Shown: positions 7,368-16,859, counted from the first letter of the stretch. The stretch is DNA of 64,000 nt from Caecibacteroides pullorum (GCF_019239235.1 NZ_JAAZTS010000009.1:62001-126000); one strand, 5' to 3'. Translations and numbers: made by a program. The notes: a model not told the origin generated them from the sequence alone.

Positions 7368-9905
7368 ATGCCGACCCGATATCTCCTTCTTCTCTGCCTG
7401 GAAGGCTTTCTCCTGCCCTCACTTCATGCACAAAACGTGCTCCAAGGCCGCGTGACCGACGCCGAAACCTCCCGCCCGCTCGAGGCGGTGATGGTGAGCG
7501 TGCTGCGCGACAGCATGACCATCGACTACACCCTGACCGACGCCGACGGGCGCTACTCCCTGCCCTGGCGCCATAAAGGCACCCTGCAGGTCAGCGCCTC
7601 AATGCTGGGCTACGGACGGCAGACGCACGACGTCGGCAAAGGCGGCCGGCTGGACTTCGCCCTGCGCACCGAGAGCATCGTGCTCCGCGAGGTAGAGATA
7701 CGGCCAGGACGCATCAGCAGCCGGCGCGACACCGTGCGCTACAACCTGGCCGACTTCATCACGGAGAAGGACACCCACGTCCGTGATGTGCTGAAGCGCC
7801 TGCCGGGCATCGACGTCAAGGAGAACGGCACCGTGACCTACAAAGGCAAGCCCATCGACCACTTCCTCGTAGAGGGCATGGACGTGACGGGCGGACGCTA
7901 CAACCAAGTGAACAACAACCTGGACGCACGGGCGGTGAAGTCGGCCGAGCTGATGGAGAACTACCAGTCCGTCCGTGCCCTGAAGGGGAAGATTGACTCC
8001 GAACAGGTGGCCCTGAACCTGCGGCTGGACGAGAAGGCGCGCGACCAGTGGTTCCCCTACCTCGAAGCAGGCGGCGGACTGACCGAAGACACCGACGGAC
8101 ACCCCGCACCCCTGTGGGAAGGTACCCTGAGCGCCCTGCAACTGGGACGCGGACGGCAGAGCATCTTCGCCCTGAAGACCAACAACACGGGGCGTGACCT
8201 GAGCAACGAACAAACCCTCCTGGCCACTAATGTACCCGAAGCTGCCACACTCCCCTCCCTGCTCGACCTGCCGGCCTTCAGCGCTCCGCTGGACACCCGC
8301 CGCACGTTGTTCAACGAGACTTGGACGGCCAACGCTAACCGCATGTACCGCCGCAACGACGAACGCACCCTGCGCATACAGGCCGACTATACCCACGACT
8401 TCGTCCACCAGGAGCGGGGCAACACGCAGACTTACTACCAGGCAACCGATACCGTCAACCTCTCGGAAGAGGCCGACTACCGCCTCCGAACCGACGCCCT
8501 GCACGCGGCCCTGGCCTACGAGGACAACAGCCCGACGCACTACCTGACCGAACGCCTAGAGCTCGACGCCGCCTGCAACCACAGCCACGCCTCCCAGCTG
8601 GGACAGAACATAGAGACCTCCACCCTACAGGCCCGCAACTACCTGAACTACCTGAGGAACTGCGGCGAGCGGACGTGGGAGGCTACCTCGGATATCCAGT
8701 TCTCCCTGCTACCTTCCGCCCTGACCCTGCCCACGGAGCGCGACGACTACGCCCAGCGGAGTCTCCACACCCGCCATACGGCCAGCTACCTGCGCAAGCG
8801 CAACGGCTTCAGCCGCCGCCTGGAGGCAGGCCTCACGGCCGAGTGGGCCCGCTACCGGCTGGAGTCGCCCGCCACCGTCCGCACCTACGACGCCTCGCAC
8901 CTCGGCGCCGACCTGACGCCCCAGCTCCAATGGGAAGGCGGACGGTTGTTCGCCTCGGTGGAGGTGCCTGTCGAATGGACGCACTACCTCGGGGCACAAC
9001 AATCGTACCTGCTCTACCATCCGACCCTCTACCTGCGCTACCAGCACGACTATCACTGGAAATTCTCTCTTTATGGCGGCCTCGACCGGCAGGCGGGGCA
9101 GGCACTCGACCTCTGCCCCTACCTGCGCCGCACCGACTACCGCACGCTGACCTCTACCGCCGGCCTGATGCCCCTCAGCACCACCGTCACGGGGCAGCTC
9201 TACGCCGAATATAAAAACACGGTAACCGAATTTTTCGCTACGCTGACCCTGACCTACAGCCACGGCCGACATGCCACGATGGACGAGCAATACCTCTCGG
9301 AAGACACCCTATCCCTGACGCGACGCGCCCTGAAGAACCAAACGGACACCTGGACACTGAAAACCTCCCTCTCCAAAGGCATCTTTGACTGGCGGCTCAA
9401 GGCCTCGCTCGACCTGCAACTGACGCGCCACTATGGCCACCAGCTAACGCGCACCGACGCGTCGCCCGCCCTGCTACAGGACTATCGCTACGACCTCCTC
9501 ACGGCCGAGCCCAAGCTCAACTGGTCGCCCCTGACGTGGCTGGAGGCCGACTATCACGCCACCCTGTCGTACAACGCCACCCGCATCGGGAGCGACACAC
9601 ACCTCCCTCCCCTGCTGAACCTGACACAACGCCTGCGGCTCATCCTGACCATCGGGCGGATAGACGTACAACTGAGCGGCGAGCACTACCGCAACGCCCT
9701 GGCCGACGGCACTCACCTGAACACCCTCCTGGCCGATGCCTCGCTCACGTGGAAGCACGACCGCTGGCGGGTAGAGGCCCACCTCAACAACCTGTTCAAC
9801 AAAAAGACTTATGCCTACACCACGTACACGGCCACACAGAGCCGCACCGACTGGCTTCGCATCCGGCCCCGCGAACTGTCCGTCAAAGTGGGATATCAGT
9901 TCTGA
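7368..9905 (+). CDS. outer-membrane beta-barrel protein, TonB-dependent-receptor-like
   Basis: The 845-aa protein begins MPTRYLLLLCLEGFLLPSLHAQ, a signal peptide; a TTG-started extension 17 codons longer is less likely. Residues about 22-105 form a carboxypeptidase-regulatory-like beta-sandwich (GRVTDAETSRPLEAV). A plug-like region with VLKRLPGIDV and FLVEGMDV follows, then a long barrel ending in a C-terminal Phe (KVGYQF), as expected for Bam-inserted barrels. No TonB box was identified. It is probably co-transcribed with the GLPGLI gene through the 22-bp repeat spacer. The two are a recurrent Bacteroidota pair, but cargo and role are unknown. The gene is strongly G+C-rich. Confidence 0.85.
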   Translation: MPTRYLLLLCLEGFLLPSLHAQNVLQGRVTDAETSRPLEAVMVSVLRDSMTIDYTLTDADGRYSLPWRHKGTLQVSASMLGYGRQTHDVGKGGRLDFALRTESIVLREVEIRPGRISSRRDTVRYNLADFITEKDTHVRDVLKRLPGIDVKENGTVTYKGKPIDHFLVEGMDVTGGRYNQVNNNLDARAVKSAELMENYQSVRALKGKIDSEQVALNLRLDEKARDQWFPYLEAGGGLTEDTDGHPAPLWEGTLSALQLGRGRQSIFALKTNNTGRDLSNEQTLLATNVPEAATLPSLLDLPAFSAPLDTRRTLFNETWTANANRMYRRNDERTLRIQADYTHDFVHQERGNTQTYYQATDTVNLSEEADYRLRTDALHAALAYEDNSPTHYLTERLELDAACNHSHASQLGQNIETSTLQARNYLNYLRNCGERTWEATSDIQFSLLPSALTLPTERDDYAQRSLHTRHTASYLRKRNGFSRRLEAGLTAEWARYRLESPATVRTYDASHLGADLTPQLQWEGGRLFASVEVPVEWTHYLGAQQSYLLYHPTLYLRYQHDYHWKFSLYGGLDRQAGQALDLCPYLRRTDYRTLTSTAGLMPLSTTVTGQLYAEYKNTVTEFFATLTLTYSHGRHATMDEQYLSEDTLSLTRRALKNQTDTWTLKTSLSKGIFDWRLKASLDLQLTRHYGHQLTRTDASPALLQDYRYDLLTAEPKLNWSPLTWLEADYHATLSYNATRIGSDTHLPPLLNLTQRLRLILTIGRIDVQLSGEHYRNALADGTHLNTLLADASLTWKHDRWRVEAHLNNLFNKKTYAYTTYTATQSRTDWLRIRPRELSVKVGYQF

Positions 9906-9916
9906 AAAGAAGAAAT

Positions 9917-10576
9917 CTATACGAAAGCATACACCAACATGCCTACAACCGTGAGACCACCCACAGCCACCGGCACCCACAGATGCATCGGACGTTCGAG
10001 ACGCTCGTACTTACCATATTTCTGGAAAAGCCAATAACAAAGACTGGCGCTCGCAAAGCCAAGTAAAGCCCCTGCCAACAAATCACCCGGATAGTGAACG
10101 CCAAGGTAAGCCCGCGAGTAACACGTCACCACTGCCCATCCGAAAATAAACGTTGAGAGCAGCCGATTACGGAAAAGATAAAAGACAAAAAAGGCAAGAC
10201 CAAAGGTGTTGGCAGCATGACACGAAGGGAAACCATAACGTCCGCTGCGGTAACCATTAACGATGTGTACCATCTCCGAAATTGGATTATCCAAATTGGA
10301 TGGACGCAGTCGTTCTGCTATGGGACGGATAAGCGAGGCGCCTATCTGATCAGCCAAAACAATAGTGAATGCGATGGCTACGGCACAACCCAAAGCTACC
10401 TGCCAGCGCAGGTTGCGTACAATGACGTAAAGCAACGAAGCATAAAGTGGTATCCACACTACCTTGCCACTAAAGGCATACATAAACGTGTCCGCCCAAG
10501 GGGCATGCCATCCGTTGATGGCGAGAAGGCAGGCATTGTCCGCCTCAATCAACTGTGATAAAAAGTCTGTCAACAT
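9917..10576 (-). CDS. PAP2-superfamily membrane phosphatase
   Basis: This is a 219-aa polytopic membrane protein with the three PAP2 motifs: RPIAERLRP (84-92, with Arg replacing the usual first Lys), PSCH (117-120, in place of PSGH) and SRAYLGVHYPGD (154-165, catalytic His161 and Asp165). The family removes phosphate from lipid phosphates such as undecaprenyl pyrophosphate, phosphatidylglycerophosphate or lipid A. A lipid A 4'-phosphatase role, as known for Bacteroides LpxF, is possible but cannot be separated from the other options. It converges on the barrel gene with an 11-bp gap. Confidence 0.85.
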   Translation of the reverse strand: MLTDFLSQLIEADNACLLAINGWHAPWADTFMYAFSGKVVWIPLYASLLYVIVRNLRWQVALGCAVAIAFTIVLADQIGASLIRPIAERLRPSNLDNPISEMVHIVNGYRSGRYGFPSCHAANTFGLAFFVFYLFRNRLLSTFIFGWAVVTCYSRAYLGVHYPGDLLAGALLGFASASLCYWLFQKYGKYERLERPMHLWVPVAVGGLTVVGMLVYAFV

Positions 10577-10658
10577 AGTTTCATTCTATTTGCGATGAGC
10601 CGCTTCGTGCCGGCTCGATGTAAGAATTGCGATCTTTTTCCTCTATCCTGAAAACGAG

Positions 10659-12131
10659 TCAGTTACGTTTCAGGTAAAGATGGTCTGTAATAGTGATTGG
10701 CAGCTCACCTGCATAGTGAGTCACCATAATCAAAGTTTTGTCATTGCGACGACAAAAGGCTTCGATTACGGCTTTTACCCGACGACGGTTATACGTATCG
10801 AGTCCATGCAGGGGCTCATCCAATATCAATAGCTCAGGATCCTTGACAAAAGCGCGCGCCAACAACGCCAGACGTTGCTCGCCACTGCTCAGCTGCAGGA
10901 AGGGTTTATCGCGTAGGGCGCCGATGCCAAAGATATCCATCCACCACTCACACACCGCCATCTCCTCTTCATGTGGACGCTTGTAAAGACCAATACTGTC
11001 GTGCAGACCGCTGGCCACAATCTCTACGGCCGGCAGGTTCTTCAGGTAGGCACGATGCATCTCGGGACTGACGTAGCCAATGTGCTTCTTTATCTCCCAG
11101 ATACTCTCACCTGTACCCCGTTTACGGCCAAACAAACTGATATCGCAAGCGTAAGACTGTGGATTGTCGGCACAAATAAGACTCAGCAAAGTGGACTTGC
11201 CCGCTCCGTTCTCGCCGCTCAAAGCCCACTTCTCACCGCGCTTCACGATCCAATCGAGCTCCTTCAGAATGGTGCGATCACCATAGCGGATACTAACATG
11301 GTTGAGCCGTACCACTTCGGAAGAAGTAAAGTTCGTATGTGTATAAGGAAGAGCTAAAATGCGCTGCTGCAAAGCTTCAAGCCGTTGGCGCTCATCAGCA
11401 CTCTGTGCTTCATCGAGCTTGCGATAGGCATCCAAATAGTCGACACGCCTCATCTTCTCACCAACCCGCATACCATTCACTGGTATCACATGGGTGATAA
11501 AAGGAGGTATGTCGTCGAGCATCGAAAGCACCAGCACCAACTGGAGCGAACGCATATCGGCAATGCGCATCAGAAGGTCGTTCAATAAATCGCGCGTAGC
11601 TGCATCAAGACCGATGAAGGGATTGTCCATCACCAAGATGCGGGGAGCAGTCAGCAGGGCTTTGGCCAACTGGAACTTACGTAGCTCACCGCTACTAAGC
11701 AAAATGATCTTCTTGTCAAGTAAAGGTTCGATGCCAAACAACTCGAACAACCGGCGACGGTATTCTTCGTTCTTTACCTCGCCCAACTGTTGGCGCACGG
11801 TAGGAGCTTCGTCCTGGTCGTGGGCGTTCCATCGTTGCTGATAATAGTAATTGGCATCGGCACTGCCATAGGTATCGCGAAATGCGATGTAGCGAATATT
11901 TTCGTATGCTGAAAGTGAAGAAGAAGGACGAAAGTCATAGGTCAAAGAGCCCTCTCGCAACGGATATTTCCCGATCAGCGTATCCACCAGCAGAGTCTTA
12001 CCTGCCCCATTGGGTCCCACAATGGCGATATGTTCGCCTGCTCCGAAGGCCACATCGGCAGGCGCATCCAGCCTTACCAGCGGGTTACGTACCACCCCCT
12101 TCATCAGACAGATTGTTTGTTGTTCACTCAT
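10659..12131 (-). CDS. tandem ABC ATPase, ModF-like
   Basis: This is one chain (490 aa from this start) with two ABC nucleotide-binding domains and no membrane segment. Domain 1 has Walker A GPNGAGKT (about 39-46), signature LSSGE and Walker B VMDNP. Domain 2 has GENGAGKS, LSSGEQ and LILDEP. The stretch LFGRKRGTGESIWEIKKHIG closely resembles E. coli ModF. ModF proteins are soluble ATPases of uncertain role, named for linkage to molybdate genes; no such genes are here. Domain 1 has Asn (about residue 170) where the catalytic Walker B Glu is expected. I chose the ATG at 12131 because a -7-like box at 12160-12168 would put longer starts at or before the transcript start. Confidence 0.82.
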   Translation of the reverse strand: MSEQQTICLMKGVVRNPLVRLDAPADVAFGAGEHIAIVGPNGAGKTLLVDTLIGKYPLREGSLTYDFRPSSSLSAYENIRYIAFRDTYGSADANYYYQQRWNAHDQDEAPTVRQQLGEVKNEEYRRRLFELFGIEPLLDKKIILLSSGELRKFQLAKALLTAPRILVMDNPFIGLDAATRDLLNDLLMRIADMRSLQLVLVLSMLDDIPPFITHVIPVNGMRVGEKMRRVDYLDAYRKLDEAQSADERQRLEALQQRILALPYTHTNFTSSEVVRLNHVSIRYGDRTILKELDWIVKRGEKWALSGENGAGKSTLLSLICADNPQSYACDISLFGRKRGTGESIWEIKKHIGYVSPEMHRAYLKNLPAVEIVASGLHDSIGLYKRPHEEEMAVCEWWMDIFGIGALRDKPFLQLSSGEQRLALLARAFVKDPELLILDEPLHGLDTYNRRRVKAVIEAFCRRNDKTLIMVTHYAGELPITITDHLYLKRN

Positions 12132-12159
12132 TTCTGTGTCACCTTGTTTCATTTCAACG

Positions 12160-12168
12160 GCGAAGATA
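12160..12168 (-). promoter_or_regulatory. -7-like promoter element for the ModF-like gene
   Basis: The minus strand reads TATCTTCGC, one base off TAnnTTTGC, about 29 bp before the chosen ATG. No -33 element is evident. Confidence 0.4.
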
Positions 12169-12213
12169 CAACATTTTTCATATACCCCCACTAAATCAGC
12201 ATGAGTTTCCAAC

Positions 12214-12328
12214 GAAGTGCTTTCTCACCCTCTGACGAAGTGCTTCGTTAGGGGCTCAGGAAGTGCTTCGTCACCACCTCATGAAGCACCGTGTCAGACC
12301 GCCAGAAAGCACCGTGTCAGGATGCCTG
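12214..12328. repeat. 23-bp period array with direct then inverted units
   Basis: Units start at 12214, 12237, 12260, 12283 and 12306, exactly 23 bp apart. The first three begin GAAGTGCTT. The last two begin GAAGCAC and AAAGCAC, and AAGCAC is the reverse complement of GTGCTT. CTGACGAAGTGCTT likewise matches the complement of AAGCACCGTGTCAG. The array lies in the 250-bp spacer upstream of the ModF-like gene and downstream of the M23 peptidase gene. No coding sense was found. Confidence 0.75.
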
Positions 12329-12381
12329 CCGACGGACGATGACATTTCCACGCCTTACGACCACAGACCCGCCTCAAAACG

Positions 12382-13641
12382 TTATAAGCCCTTTAACTTC
12401 AGCACCAATGAGTCGCATACCTGACTGAAAGCAGCACGGTTGGCTTCACTGATAGGCTTCTTGGGTTGGGACTTGATGGTTAGCGGATTGATAGGACGGC
12501 CGTTTTCATAGACACGGAAATCAAGATGAGGACCTGTGGAAAGTCCCGTAGAGCCGACGTAGCCAATGATCTCCTTCTGTTTTACCGTAGATCCCACCTT
12601 CAAACCTTTGGCAAAACGAGACAAGTGCATGTAAGTCGTAGTATATGTACCATTATGCTTGATTTTCACATAATTTCCACCACCATTCGCCTGATAGGCT
12701 TTGGCGATGACCTTACCGCTTCCGATGGCATAAACAGGCGTACCCGCTGGAGCAGCATAATCCACACCATGATGGGCACGATAACGTTTCAGCACCGGAT
12801 GATAGCGGCTGTTGGTAAAACGCGAAGAAATGCGGTAAAAATCGAGCGGAGCTTTCAGAAAAGCCCCCTCGAGGCTGTTACCGCGCTCGTTGTAATAAAG
12901 CTCTTCACCATCCTGAACGAAAGGAATGGCATAATACGTACTGTCTGAAGCCCGGAAAGAAGCAGCCAAAATGTGGAAGTTATCAAGCGCTTTGCCGTCC
13001 ACAAATTCCTGCTCGTAGATGACACGGAACTCGTCCTGCTTCTGCAAGCCGAAGAAGTCGATGGTCCACCCAAAAATGTGAGACAAGACAATGGCCAGCT
13101 GGGGAGACGCCTCGCAACGCTGCATGGCCACCCATAGCGACGACTCGACCTGTCCCTTAACCGTCTGTGTGCGCCACTCGGCGGGATTTTGCCCACGACT
13201 GACAGCCAAGTCACCACGCAAATCGAAAACGATGTACGATTTAGGATCTTCTTCATAAACGAAAAAACGAGGAGGAGCCAGACTGTCATGCTTGCTGAAG
13301 AACAAGGCATAGGCTTGCCCACTACGAATACGACGAACGTCGAACACTCCACGAGCCTTCTCGCCCAGATGATGTACCGTACCCGTAGATACGCCATGCT
13401 CACCTAAGATGGAACCGAGGTTCTGGCGTGGCTGCACAATGCCATACTGCACCCGATAGCGGTCGGCCGGAATGCCATATTCGTAGACCATTTCCTGCAC
13501 TTCAGCCGAGTCGGTAACGGCCACTTCGTCAAGGTCTCCTTCTCCCTCGCGATAGGTAGGAAGGAAAAGCAAAGCTGTCGCCACTGCCACAAACACGGGC
13601 AGGGCGACCAGCCAAAGTTTCTTGTTACTGAACTTGAACAC
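12382..13641 (-). CDS. M23-family metallopeptidase (LytM-type), membrane anchored
   Basis: The 419-aa protein has an N-terminal membrane anchor (about residues 7-27), a middle region of about 250 residues, and a C-terminal peptidase M23 domain (about 285-395). The zinc-site motifs are visible: HHGVDYAAPAGTPV (H and D ligands) and HLDFRVYENG (HxD/HxH-type). These enzymes cut cross-links in peptidoglycan, or act as activators of amidases when degenerate; here the ligands look intact. It lies downstream of the pullulanase gene on the same strand with a 37-bp gap, so it may share its transcript, although the functions are unrelated. Confidence 0.9.
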   Translation of the reverse strand: MFKFSNKKLWLVALPVFVAVATALLFLPTYREGEGDLDEVAVTDSAEVQEMVYEYGIPADRYRVQYGIVQPRQNLGSILGEHGVSTGTVHHLGEKARGVFDVRRIRSGQAYALFFSKHDSLAPPRFFVYEEDPKSYIVFDLRGDLAVSRGQNPAEWRTQTVKGQVESSLWVAMQRCEASPQLAIVLSHIFGWTIDFFGLQKQDEFRVIYEQEFVDGKALDNFHILAASFRASDSTYYAIPFVQDGEELYYNERGNSLEGAFLKAPLDFYRISSRFTNSRYHPVLKRYRAHHGVDYAAPAGTPVYAIGSGKVIAKAYQANGGGNYVKIKHNGTYTTTYMHLSRFAKGLKVGSTVKQKEIIGYVGSTGLSTGPHLDFRVYENGRPINPLTIKSQPKKPISEANRAAFSQVCDSLVLKLKGL

Positions 13642-13678
13642 TTCTTTTAATTGAAAATTGAGCGTGAATAATTGAATA

Positions 13679-15685
13679 TCATTTCCAGGCGATAAGGGCC
13701 GATTGGGCAGGCACTGTCAGTTCGGTACCCGACACTTTGGCCAAACCGCCTTCATTAATAAATCCATCCTTGCACACTACAGTATAATTACCCTGAGGCA
13801 CAGTCACACGTGCTGGCTCGCGACGCGAATTGAGCACAACAACAATATCTTCCCACTTGTCACCTCCTGCATGTTCCTTCAGGCGCCATGCCACTACATT
13901 CGTGCCCTCAACAGGCAAGAACTCCAAATGACGGCGCACGAGATCGGCATCTCCCAAACGGAAAGCCGGATGGTTCTTGCGCAACTGTATCAGCCCCTTG
14001 TAGTAAGCAAAGACGTCGGCATGCAGAGCCTTGCGGCTCCAGTCGATAGCGTTGATAGAATCAGGGCTCTGGTAGCTGTTATGCACCCCCTTCTTATCGC
14101 GCATCACCTCCTCGCCGGCATAAATGAAAGGAATACCCTGCGAAGTGAAGACTGCTGTCTGGGCCAACTTATCGAGGCGTGCCAGTTCATCGTCCTTAAT
14201 GCCAGAAATGCTGGCACGCAGGCGGTCGACGAGGCACATGTCATCATGACAGGACACATAACTGATCATCTGCGTAGGCTCGGCCGCCCAAGGAGCCTGA
14301 CTGTAGTTAACAGAGTCGTTACATACCTGTGGATGCTGCACAGCACCTACAATGCCGAACTTAATACTCTCCTCACCGCCCGGCAGACCTGCCAGAAAAG
14401 CTCCCTGCTTGTTATCATTGAAGGGACCACGAAGAGCGTCACGCATCTCGTCACTGAAGGCAGCAATGCCCGGCATACGATGCGTATTAGCCTTCATAGC
14501 CAACGAGTCTTGAGGAAGCTGGGGAGCCTGGGCAGCCCATCCCTCTCCGTAGACAACGATGGAAGGATCAACAGCTGTCAATGCAGCACGTATTTCGTTC
14601 ATGGTCTTTATGTCGTGAATACCCATAAGATCAAATCGGAAACCGTCTATGTGGTATTCGTTCACCCAGTGTAGCACAGATTCAATCATATATTTACGCA
14701 TCATGGGGCGATCACTGGCCGTCTCGTTTCCACAGGCAGAAGCATCTGCATACGTACCGTCGGGCTTCTGACGATAGAAGTATCCGGGAGCCGTACGTTC
14801 GAAATTACTGCCGGCAATATTGAAAGTATGGTTATACACAACATCGAGAATGACACGGATACCAGCCTTGTGGAGTGCCTGCACCATCTGCTTGAACTCA
14901 CGAATACGCGTAGCAGGGTCATAAGGATCGGTAGAGTAAGAACCATCAGGAACATTATAATTTTGAGGGTCATACCCCCAGTTGTATTGATTCTCGCTCA
15001 GTTTTGTTTCGTCCACAGAAGCATAGTCATAGGAAGGCAGCAAATGAACATGAGTCACTCCCAATTCCTTCAAGTGATCGATACCCGTAGCCAGTCCTTC
15101 GGGAGAACGGGTCCCTTCTTCAGTCATAGCCAAAAACTTTCCCTTATGCTCAATACCCGATGCTGGCGAAACGGAAAAATCACGATGATGCATCTCATAA
15201 ATTACAATATCGGCAAAAGACTGAAGTGGCGGACGGCGGTCCTCAGCCCAGCCCTCCGGATCGGTAGCCTTCATGTCAATGATGGCAGCACGCTTACCAT
15301 TCACACCAACAGCCTTAGCATTAATACCCGGCGTATCTCCCAACCATTGATCATCGATTTTTATATTAAAGGTATAGAACTTACCCATCAGGTCCTCTTT
15401 TACCGTAGCGTGCCAAACACCTTCTTCGCCCGCTTCCATACTGACAGTTGTGTAGGCATGGCCACCTTCACCAGCCTCATACAGCATGAGACGTACTTCG
15501 TCTGCTGTAGGTGCCCATACGGAAAAATGTGTAGCTTCAGAAGTGTACTCCATCTCTGTCAAGCTGCCCGAACGTACGGGATAAAGTTCATAGGAGGCAT
15601 ATTCGTTCTTCACGGATGTGCAACCGGCAGCCGTCGCCACCGCTACACCGACAATGACTAAATCGTTCATTTTCATGGCTTCCAT
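13679..15685 (-). CDS. pulA: type I pullulanase (GH13), probable lipoprotein
   Basis: The 668-aa protein has a short hydrophobic N-terminus ending TAAGC, a weak lipobox. A CBM48-type beta domain (about 40-135) and a GH13 catalytic barrel follow. The pullulanase signature YNWGYDPQNY is present, with the GH13 motifs DVVYNHTF, FRFDLMGI (nucleophile Asp), YGEGWAA (acid Glu) and VSCHDD. It hydrolyses alpha-1,6 branch points of starch, glycogen or pullulan. Together with the distant MalQ gene it supplies the alpha-glucan pathway. The first of three close ATGs is used; starting at the second or third would still keep the hydrophobic segment. Confidence 0.9.
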   Translation of the reverse strand: MEAMKMNDLVIVGVAVATAAGCTSVKNEYASYELYPVRSGSLTEMEYTSEATHFSVWAPTADEVRLMLYEAGEGGHAYTTVSMEAGEEGVWHATVKEDLMGKFYTFNIKIDDQWLGDTPGINAKAVGVNGKRAAIIDMKATDPEGWAEDRRPPLQSFADIVIYEMHHRDFSVSPASGIEHKGKFLAMTEEGTRSPEGLATGIDHLKELGVTHVHLLPSYDYASVDETKLSENQYNWGYDPQNYNVPDGSYSTDPYDPATRIREFKQMVQALHKAGIRVILDVVYNHTFNIAGSNFERTAPGYFYRQKPDGTYADASACGNETASDRPMMRKYMIESVLHWVNEYHIDGFRFDLMGIHDIKTMNEIRAALTAVDPSIVVYGEGWAAQAPQLPQDSLAMKANTHRMPGIAAFSDEMRDALRGPFNDNKQGAFLAGLPGGEESIKFGIVGAVQHPQVCNDSVNYSQAPWAAEPTQMISYVSCHDDMCLVDRLRASISGIKDDELARLDKLAQTAVFTSQGIPFIYAGEEVMRDKKGVHNSYQSPDSINAIDWSRKALHADVFAYYKGLIQLRKNHPAFRLGDADLVRRHLEFLPVEGTNVVAWRLKEHAGGDKWEDIVVVLNSRREPARVTVPQGNYTVVCKDGFINEGGLAKVSGTELTVPAQSALIAWK

Positions 15686-15725
15686 CTTCTATATTTATAT
15701 ATACTGTTTTTAAAATTAAAATCTA

Positions 15726-16298
15726 CTATCCACCCTTTACCTTATCAGGATTCTTGGCGATGAAGTCCTTCCACCCATGATAGGCTTTATCTACCATAGG
15801 ACGCCCCATCTGCAAGTAATGACAGTAGGCAGCTGCCATAGCATCCGTAGCATCCATAAAAGCAGGCATCTGACTTTTGTCGAAACGAAGCATACGCTGC
15901 AACATGTCGGCTACCTGTTCTTTCGAGGCCTGCCCATTGCCCGTAATAGCCATCTTAATCTTAAGAGGAGCATATTCGGTAATAGGAATGTCACGACTCA
16001 GGGCAGCAGCCATAGCAACTCCCTGTGCACGCCCCAATTTAAGCATGGACTGGACGTTTTTGCCGAAAAAGGGCGCCTCAATAGCTAATTCATCAGGCAG
16101 ATAACTTTCAATTATTCCCAATACCCGTTGATGAATGTGCTTTAGTTTAAGATAAGTATCGCCTACACGTCGCAAATCGATAACCCCCATAGCTACCATT
16201 TCAGGTTTGGTGCCCATAACACGCAACACTCCGTAGCCCATAATATTAGTACCCGGATCGATACCCAAAATAACCTTTTCCTTGACTGGTACTATCAC
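15726..16298 (-). CDS. ruvC: RuvC Holliday-junction endonuclease
   Basis: The 190-aa protein matches the length of RuvC. The RNase H-like active site is visible: Asp in [12 protein letters not shown] near residue 14, Glu in [10 protein letters not shown], and the Asp pair in [12 protein letters not shown]. RuvC works with RuvAB to cut Holliday junctions during recombinational repair. Its ATG overlaps the stop of the upstream DUF4286 gene by 4 bp, so translation is probably coupled. ruvA and ruvB are not in the window. Confidence 0.95.
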   Translation of the reverse strand: MIVPVKEKVILGIDPGTNIMGYGVLRVMGTKPEMVAMGVIDLRRVGDTYLKLKHIHQRVLGIIESYLPDELAIEAPFFGKNVQSMLKLGRAQGVAMAAALSRDIPITEYAPLKIKMAITGNGQASKEQVADMLQRMLRFDKSQMPAFMDATDAMAAAYCHYLQMGRPMVDKAYHGWKDFIAKNPDKVKGG

Positions 16299-16600
16299 TC
16301 TACCTCCTCCATCAACGTCGGGAATCCTACTACTTTGTCCTTGAATATGCGAAGCATCTCTTCATTAAGTTTCACTCCCTGTTCGCGATGCCAGTGATGA
16401 AGTAAGGCTGAGCTCTCCACCTCGAATTGAACAGAATAGCAGGTACTTCCTTCCTCACGATGACTAAGGATACGCAGGATACGCGGTGAACGCAGCGTGC
16501 CTTCTTTTTCCACTTCGGGCAGATAGAATTCCCTCATCCAAATAAGGAAATATTTCTCCTGTCCATCCTCTACATGATACGTCGTATTATAGACCAACAT
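16295..16600 (-). CDS. DUF4286 family protein
   Basis: This is a 101-aa small soluble protein (starts [13 protein letters not shown]) that fits the DUF4286 family, which has no assigned function. The compact alpha/beta pattern resembles dimeric ferredoxin-like folds; this is inference. It is the first gene of the ruvC operon (4-bp overlap). That position is a repeated Bacteroidales arrangement as far as I recall, but it does not by itself imply a repair role. A good -7 element lies 21 bp upstream. Confidence 0.85.
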   Translation of the reverse strand: MLVYNTTYHVEDGQEKYFLIWMREFYLPEVEKEGTLRSPRILRILSHREEGSTCYSVQFEVESSALLHHWHREQGVKLNEEMLRIFKDKVVGFPTLMEEVE

Positions 16601-16621
16601 AATTTTTTCGCTATTTTTTCT

Positions 16622-16630
16622 GCAAACATA
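16622..16630 (-). promoter_or_regulatory. -7 promoter element of the DUF4286-ruvC operon
   Basis: The minus strand reads TATGTTTGC, matching TAnnTTTG, at the usual short distance before the DUF4286 ATG. Confidence 0.6.
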
Positions 16631-16653
16631 ACAATTATTTCAGAAATATGCAT

Positions 16654-16662
16654 TATCTTTGC
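16654..16662 (+). promoter_or_regulatory. -7 promoter element of tRNA-Ala
   Basis: TATCTTTGC lies 40 bp before the tRNA and matches the Bacteroides consensus. It is back to back with the divergent DUF4286 promoter. Confidence 0.6.
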
Positions 16663-16702
16663 GCCATCAAAACGAAAGTAACGTTGCAAACGTTTACATT
16701 TT

Positions 16703-16776
16703 GGGGTATTAGCTCATCTGGCTAGAGCGCGACACTGGCAGTGTCGAGGTGAGCGGTTCGAGTCCGCTATGCTCCA
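16703..16776 (+). tRNA. tRNA-Ala (anticodon GGC)
   Basis: This 74-nt cloverleaf has acceptor GGGGTAT pairing with ATGCTCC, D stem GCTC/GAGC, anticodon stem CGACA/TGTCG with loop CTGGCAG (anticodon GGC, reads GCC), T arm AGCGG-TTCGAGT-CCGCT and discriminator A. CCA is not encoded. It is followed at once by a strong terminator. Confidence 0.93.
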
Positions 16777-16780
16777 CACA

Positions 16781-16816
16781 AAGTCCTTGAAAACGGAAGT
16801 TTCAAGGACTTTTTTC
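16781..16816 (+). terminator. intrinsic terminator after tRNA-Ala
   Basis: A perfect 12-bp stem, AAGTCCTTGAAA with TTTCAAGGACTT, and a 7-nt loop are followed by a T run. Confidence 0.85.
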
Positions 16817-16859
16817 GTATCTTTCTGGCACATAACGGAACGATGTGACAAGAAAGTTG

